Shown piece after piece: positions 60,546-64,000 of a stretch of 64,000 nt of DNA (within the stretch, counting starts at the first letter, position 1; the number at the start of each line of letters is the position of its first letter). The notes beneath the pieces were generated by a model. The model ran no database searches. It was not told where the DNA came from and saw only the letters and a list, made by a program, of their open reading frames with translations. This DNA comes from Leptobacterium flavescens (GTDB lineage Bacteria; Bacteroidota; Bacteroidia; Flavobacteriales; Flavobacteriaceae): contig NZ_JAABOO010000001.1 of the NCBI RefSeq assembly GCF_010671605.1, positions 124,001-188,000 of the forward strand, read 5' to 3'. Made by a program: the position numbers and the translations under genes.

Positions 60546-62021
60546 ATGATGATGAAAAAAACTTTTCTCTTATTAATTGGAATTTTAGTCCTCTCGTACA
60601 GTTGTTCGGATGAAGATGATGATCTTACCCTGCTCCCGGCCGGAGTGGAAATTAACGACTTTGTATGGAGAGGAATGAATTTCTTCTATTTGTATAAGGA
60701 CAATGTAGCCAATCTGGCTAATGACAGATTTGCCACAGATGAAGAGTATACTGCCTTCTTGGAAGGTTTTGACAGTCCGGAAGAGCTCTTTAACAGCCTT
60801 TTATTTCAACCCGGTGTTGAAGATGAGTTCAGTTTTATTACGGATAACCGTTTTGAACTGGAGCAAGTCCTGGACGGGACTACTCTTAACAGCGGGGTAG
60901 AATTCGGGCTGGTAAGATATCCGAATGATCCGAACAATGTTTTCGGGATCGTACGCTATATCCTTCCCAATTCTGATGCTGCCAGCAGTACTTTACGAAG
61001 AGGAGATATTTTTAATACGGTAGACGGTACCCAACTGACCGATTCTAATTTCGGAGGCCTTCTTTTTAACAGTAATTCAAGTATTACATACGGCCTGGCT
61101 AATTTTGACGGAAATGATGTTACTCCTACCGGAGAAGAAGTAACCGTTGCCAAAGCTGTAATTACGGAGGATCCTATTTTTATTTCCACTACGCTGGATG
61201 TAGGCGGGCAAAATGTGGGATACCTTATGTACAATGGTTTCAGAGCCGATTTTGACGAGCAGTTAAATAACGCTTTCGGAGATTTAAGGAACAATAATGT
61301 TACCGATCTGATCCTCGATCTGCGCTATAACGGAGGAGGTTCCGTACTATCTGCAGTTACTCTTGGAAGTCTGATTGCAGGTCAGTTCAGTGGAGAAGTT
61401 TTCTCTACGGAGCGTTGGAACAGTGATCTTCAGGCCTTCTTTGAAGATAATTTCCCGGCAAACCTTGTAAATAACTTCAGGACTACTACCAGGAACGGAA
61501 CTCCGCTTAACAGTCTAAGCTTAAACAGGCTCTATGTACTTACCACGGGAAGTTCTGCTTCTGCTAGTGAATTAGTGATCAATTCTTTAAGACCTTATAT
61601 AGATATCGTTCAAATAGGGACCCCCACAAGAGGGAAATTCCAGGCTTCCGTAACTGTTCTGGATTCTGAAAATCCGGATGGAAGAAGCGATTTTGATGAT
61701 TTTGACGATAATGGCGTTACCGCAACGCACAACTATGCAATGCAGCCTCTGGTACTGATAGAAGTGAATGTTAACGGCGAATCTGAGTTTGCAGACGGAC
61801 TCGATCCTGACCTGGAATTGAGGGAAGACTTCACCAATTTCGGTATCCTGGGTGATGTAAACGAGCCACTACTGGCCAGAGCTATACAGGAAATCACTGG
61901 AACCGGACGCAGTTCAATTCAGGCTGCAGATGGTAGTATTCTTCGTCTTGAAGAGATACAATACAAAAAAGGAGAAATGCATAAAGATGATATGATCCTG
62001 AATTTAAAAGACTTTCGTTAA
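60546..62021 (+). CDS. S41-family serine protease lipoprotein
   Basis: 491 residues. Three tandem ATGs start the lipoprotein signal ending LSYSC. A PDZ-like domain (about 110-215; VRYILPNSDAASSTLRRGD) precedes the S41 core with DLILDLRYNGGGSVLSA, the nucleophile Ser339 in GSSASASELV and Lys364 in GTPTRGKF. Ser and Lys are 25 apart as in CtpA. An acidic stretch (CSDEDDD) follows the lipid Cys. It should process proteins at the envelope; the client is unknown. Terminator follows. Confidence 0.92.
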   Translation: MMMKKTFLLLIGILVLSYSCSDEDDDLTLLPAGVEINDFVWRGMNFFYLYKDNVANLANDRFATDEEYTAFLEGFDSPEELFNSLLFQPGVEDEFSFITDNRFELEQVLDGTTLNSGVEFGLVRYPNDPNNVFGIVRYILPNSDAASSTLRRGDIFNTVDGTQLTDSNFGGLLFNSNSSITYGLANFDGNDVTPTGEEVTVAKAVITEDPIFISTTLDVGGQNVGYLMYNGFRADFDEQLNNAFGDLRNNNVTDLILDLRYNGGGSVLSAVTLGSLIAGQFSGEVFSTERWNSDLQAFFEDNFPANLVNNFRTTTRNGTPLNSLSLNRLYVLTTGSSASASELVINSLRPYIDIVQIGTPTRGKFQASVTVLDSENPDGRSDFDDFDDNGVTATHNYAMQPLVLIEVNVNGESEFADGLDPDLELREDFTNFGILGDVNEPLLARAIQEITGTGRSSIQAADGSILRLEEIQYKKGEMHKDDMILNLKDFR

Positions 62022-62042
62022 TAAATCCAGATTAACACCAAT

Positions 62043-62078
62043 AAAAAAGCCCTGACTAAGTATGTCAGGGCTTTTTTT
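62043..62078. terminator. Bidirectional terminator between S41 and BtuB-like genes
   Basis: AAAAAGCCCTGAC pairs with GTCAGGGCTTTTT around TAAGTAT, with A and T runs on both sides. It fits the ends of both convergent genes. Confidence 0.9.
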
Positions 62079-62127
62079 GAGGATAAAATTCAACTAACTC
62101 TAAAAAATTGACCCTCCCTCAATATTC

Positions 62128-64000
62128 TTATAAATTGAGTAACATTCCGATTCTCACGTTTCTTCCACGTGTTGTGAAACCAATGATCTCAGTATATTCT
62201 TCATCAAAAAGGTTGCCCACGTTAGCAAATACCTTTAGCTTGTTTTCAAGCACTTGATGGCTGAAATAAAGGTCCAGAATAGAAAAAGATTCTAATTCGA
62301 CATTCTCAAAGGTTGAAAAATCGGTATCTATACGGTTTCCGGTATACTGATAATTTACAGAAGCAAAAGTCCTTTCGGTAAAGTTGTAACCAAAAGAAGC
62401 ATTGGCCTTGTGTTTCGGGATACGAACAGCTACCCTGTCTTTTTGTTCCGTAAAGGTGTAGTTTGCACTAAATGTAGCCTTGTCAAAAGGTTTAGCCGAT
62501 AACTCAACCTCAGCTCCCTGTACTGTAAATTCGGTAGCTACATTCTGATATTCTCCCTGGAAAGTATTGAAATCGATGATCACGAAATCAATGAAGTTCT
62601 CCTCATTTCTGTTAAAATAAAGAGCACTGATACGTACTTTATCTCCAAAACTGTACTCCGCTCCTCCTTCTATAGTCCTGTCTTCTTCCGGTTCAAGATT
62701 CGGATTAGGTCCGAAATTCCCGAACAACTGGGTTAAAGAAGGTGAAATATAGGAAGTACTGAAAGATCCGAAAAGCTTCAGATAATCTCCGTTAAATTTA
62801 AAAAGATAAGACGGGTTCAGGTTATACGTAAGATTTGTGCCATACTCACTGTGGTTGTTCAATCTGGCTCCGGCATTCAGCGTCAGCCCGAAATCCGATA
62901 CCCAGACAAAATTGGCGTAGGGATCTACAATAGAGAAATCTGTTTCTTCACTAAAAGTAGCAGAGTTCCTTATATAATTCAGTCCCACGATGGTATAGAA
63001 CTTATCGTTAAAATTGTATTTATTGAATACATCAATAACATAACTGTCTCCTTCAAGTTCCGATGGGAAATTCGATTCAAATATCCTTTCAATAGTGTTA
63101 TATGCTGCGTTTAAGGTAACACTCCCCTTTCCGTAATTGAATTCGGAAGACAATCCCGTTCTGAACTGTCTGCTTTCAAAATTAAAATCGGCGTCCTCAA
63201 TCGGAAAGGCATTATCGAAAGCAGCATCAAATCTGTCGTAATTTCCATAGACATTCAGGGAGAAACGCTCGCTGAAGCGGTATCCGAATCTAAGATTTGT
63301 ATTCACCCTGGAAAAAGGATCGCGCTCATTGTTAGGATCGGTCACTGCAGACAGTCCGTCCGTGTATTGAGTGCTAACTCCACCCAAATAATTAAATTTT
63401 CCGGCTGTACCGCTGATCGTTGCTGCATGGGAAAAATCAGCAATATTATAATCGCTGTCTTCCTGAGATCTGTTTGTTCCTATGCTCGTTCTTAGGGTGG
63501 CAGCAATTTTTTTACCGGATGCTTTCTTGGTCGTGATATTGATCACCGCGGTTGCCGCAGAATTCCCGTAAAGCGTACTGGCCGCTCCTTTAATGATCTC
63601 TATAGATTCTATCTGATCCAGAGAGATAAGGCGGAGGTCATATTCCGCTCCAATATTCGACGGATCCGAAACCTGGATCCCGTCTATAAGTACCAAAACC
63701 TGACGGTTGTTTCCACCCCTTACAAAAGAATTGAGGTTCTGACCCGCATTGCTGCGGCTTCCGTTGATCTCAAATCCACTCTTGGCATTGATGATCTCGG
63801 AAATAGACTTCCCCTGGTTCTTTTCTAATTCTTCTGCGGTGATCTTAATGACCGTTTTTCCTGAGTTTTCCCTCTTTAGTTCAAAACGGGAATCGGTAAC
63901 GACCACTTCGTCAAGTTGTTCCACTTTTTTCTTTTCCTGCTCCTTTTCCTGAGCAAAAATACCGGCGCTTAGCAAAGCCAGGACACCAAAAGAAATACTT
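62128..64000 (-). CDS. BtuB-like TonB-dependent receptor (5' end cut by window)
   Basis: At least 620 residues are visible. The open frame runs past 63975 to the window end as SISFGVLALLSAGIFAQ, the end of a signal peptide, so the start codon lies outside. A TonB-box-like QLDEVVVTDSR follows, then the plug (EELEKNQGKSISEIINAKSG, RGGNNRQVLVLIDGIQVSD, IEIIKGAASTLYGNSAATAV) and a barrel ending in RNVRIGMLLNL. The type is that of cobalamin receptors, though siderophores are an alternative. A cobalamin riboswitch would lie beyond the window. Confidence 0.88.
   Translation of the reverse strand, partial: SISFGVLALLSAGIFAQEKEQEKKKVEQLDEVVVTDSRFELKRENSGKTVIKITAEELEKNQGKSISEIINAKSGFEINGSRSNAGQNLNSFVRGGNNRQVLVLIDGIQVSDPSNIGAEYDLRLISLDQIESIEIIKGAASTLYGNSAATAVINITTKKASGKKIAATLRTSIGTNRSQEDSDYNIADFSHAATISGTAGKFNYLGGVSTQYTDGLSAVTDPNNERDPFSRVNTNLRFGYRFSERFSLNVYGNYDRFDAAFDNAFPIEDADFNFESRQFRTGLSSEFNYGKGSVTLNAAYNTIERIFESNFPSELEGDSYVIDVFNKYNFNDKFYTIVGLNYIRNSATFSEETDFSIVDPYANFVWVSDFGLTLNAGARLNNHSEYGTNLTYNLNPSYLFKFNGDYLKLFGSFSTSYISPSLTQLFGNFGPNPNLEPEEDRTIEGGAEYSFGDKVRISALYFNRNEENFIDFVIIDFNTFQGEYQNVATEFTVQGAEVELSAKPFDKATFSANYTFTEQKDRVAVRIPKHKANASFGYNFTERTFASVNYQYTGNRIDTDFSTFENVELESFSILDLYFSHQVLENKLKVFANVGNLFDEEYTEIIGFTTRGRNVRIGMLLNL

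Overview
The window looks like chromosome of a marine-type member of the Bacteroidota, most likely Flavobacteriaceae. Evidence: DUF4290 beside murA, DUF6495 beside hisS, DUF6090, DUF4252 and DUF2147 proteins; an Oar-like TonB-dependent receptor with a CarboxypepD_reg-like domain; a LytTR response regulator; lipoproteins with short AC/SC lipoboxes; and promoters of the Bacteroidota type TTG-N19-TAnnTTTG, of which three perfect copies are visible (hup, tRNA-Met, rpsF operon). The DNA is moderately AT-rich and densely coding. No phage, insertion sequence or CRISPR array was seen.

Layout. 1-6.7 kb: tail of a SnoaL-like gene, a DUF1801 gene, and a four-gene plus-strand group for amide or peptide breakdown (exported M20 amidohydrolase, lipoprotein amidase, FAD monooxygenase, Tat-exported PLP enzyme). 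6.7-15.2 kb: housekeeping (murA, DUF4290, DUF493, a P-loop kinase-like gene, recQ, fmt, hup, yqgE, a class IV aminotransferase, a START-like protein, tRNA-Met). 15.2-20.1 kb: an accessory stretch with inverted copies of the tRNA 3' flank, an AT-rich AraC and membrane-protein island with a frameshifted small ORF, a DUF6090 protein, a 17-unit heptamer array and an Ere/ChaN-like lipoprotein. 20.1-29.9 kb: a transmembrane AraC regulator with two predicted beta-propellers, a small exported pair, an exported GH65 enzyme, a 7TM-type AraC regulator, an exported amidohydrolase and a slipin. 30.2-43.6 kb: hisS, DUF6495, Oar-like receptor, rpsF-rpsR-rplI, LytTR regulator, a nadC-yihY-DUF2147-priA run, rlmH and rdgB. 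43.7-51.9 kb: DEAD-box helicase with a long leader, a CarboxypepD_reg-like protein, a GH13 lipoprotein, a ChlI/VWA pair, lspA. 51.9-64 kb: small enzymes (VOC, SRPBCC, TrmH, sirtuin), a haem-binding protein, a DUF1028-TPR protein, purB, an ECF sigma / membrane protein / two DUF4252 operon, an S41 protease lipoprotein and a BtuB-like receptor cut by the window end.

How the genes work together. The exported GH65 and GH13 enzymes and the two receptors suggest outer-membrane import and glucan or oligosaccharide use; the propeller-AraC protein is the most probable local sensor for the GH65 locus. The sigma-factor operon (sigma, single-span partner, two exported DUF4252 proteins) reads as an envelope-sensing module.

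The least ordinary items are the kinase-less 14-repeat propeller/AraC regulator, the inverted tRNA-tail repeats, the heptamer arrays (one ends 6 bases before the rdgB start codon), a sirtuin without its usual zinc cysteines, MurA with Asp in place of the fosfomycin-reactive Cys, and three convergent gene pairs that overlap by exactly four bases at their stops. No single locus can be called a clearly new system from sequence alone.
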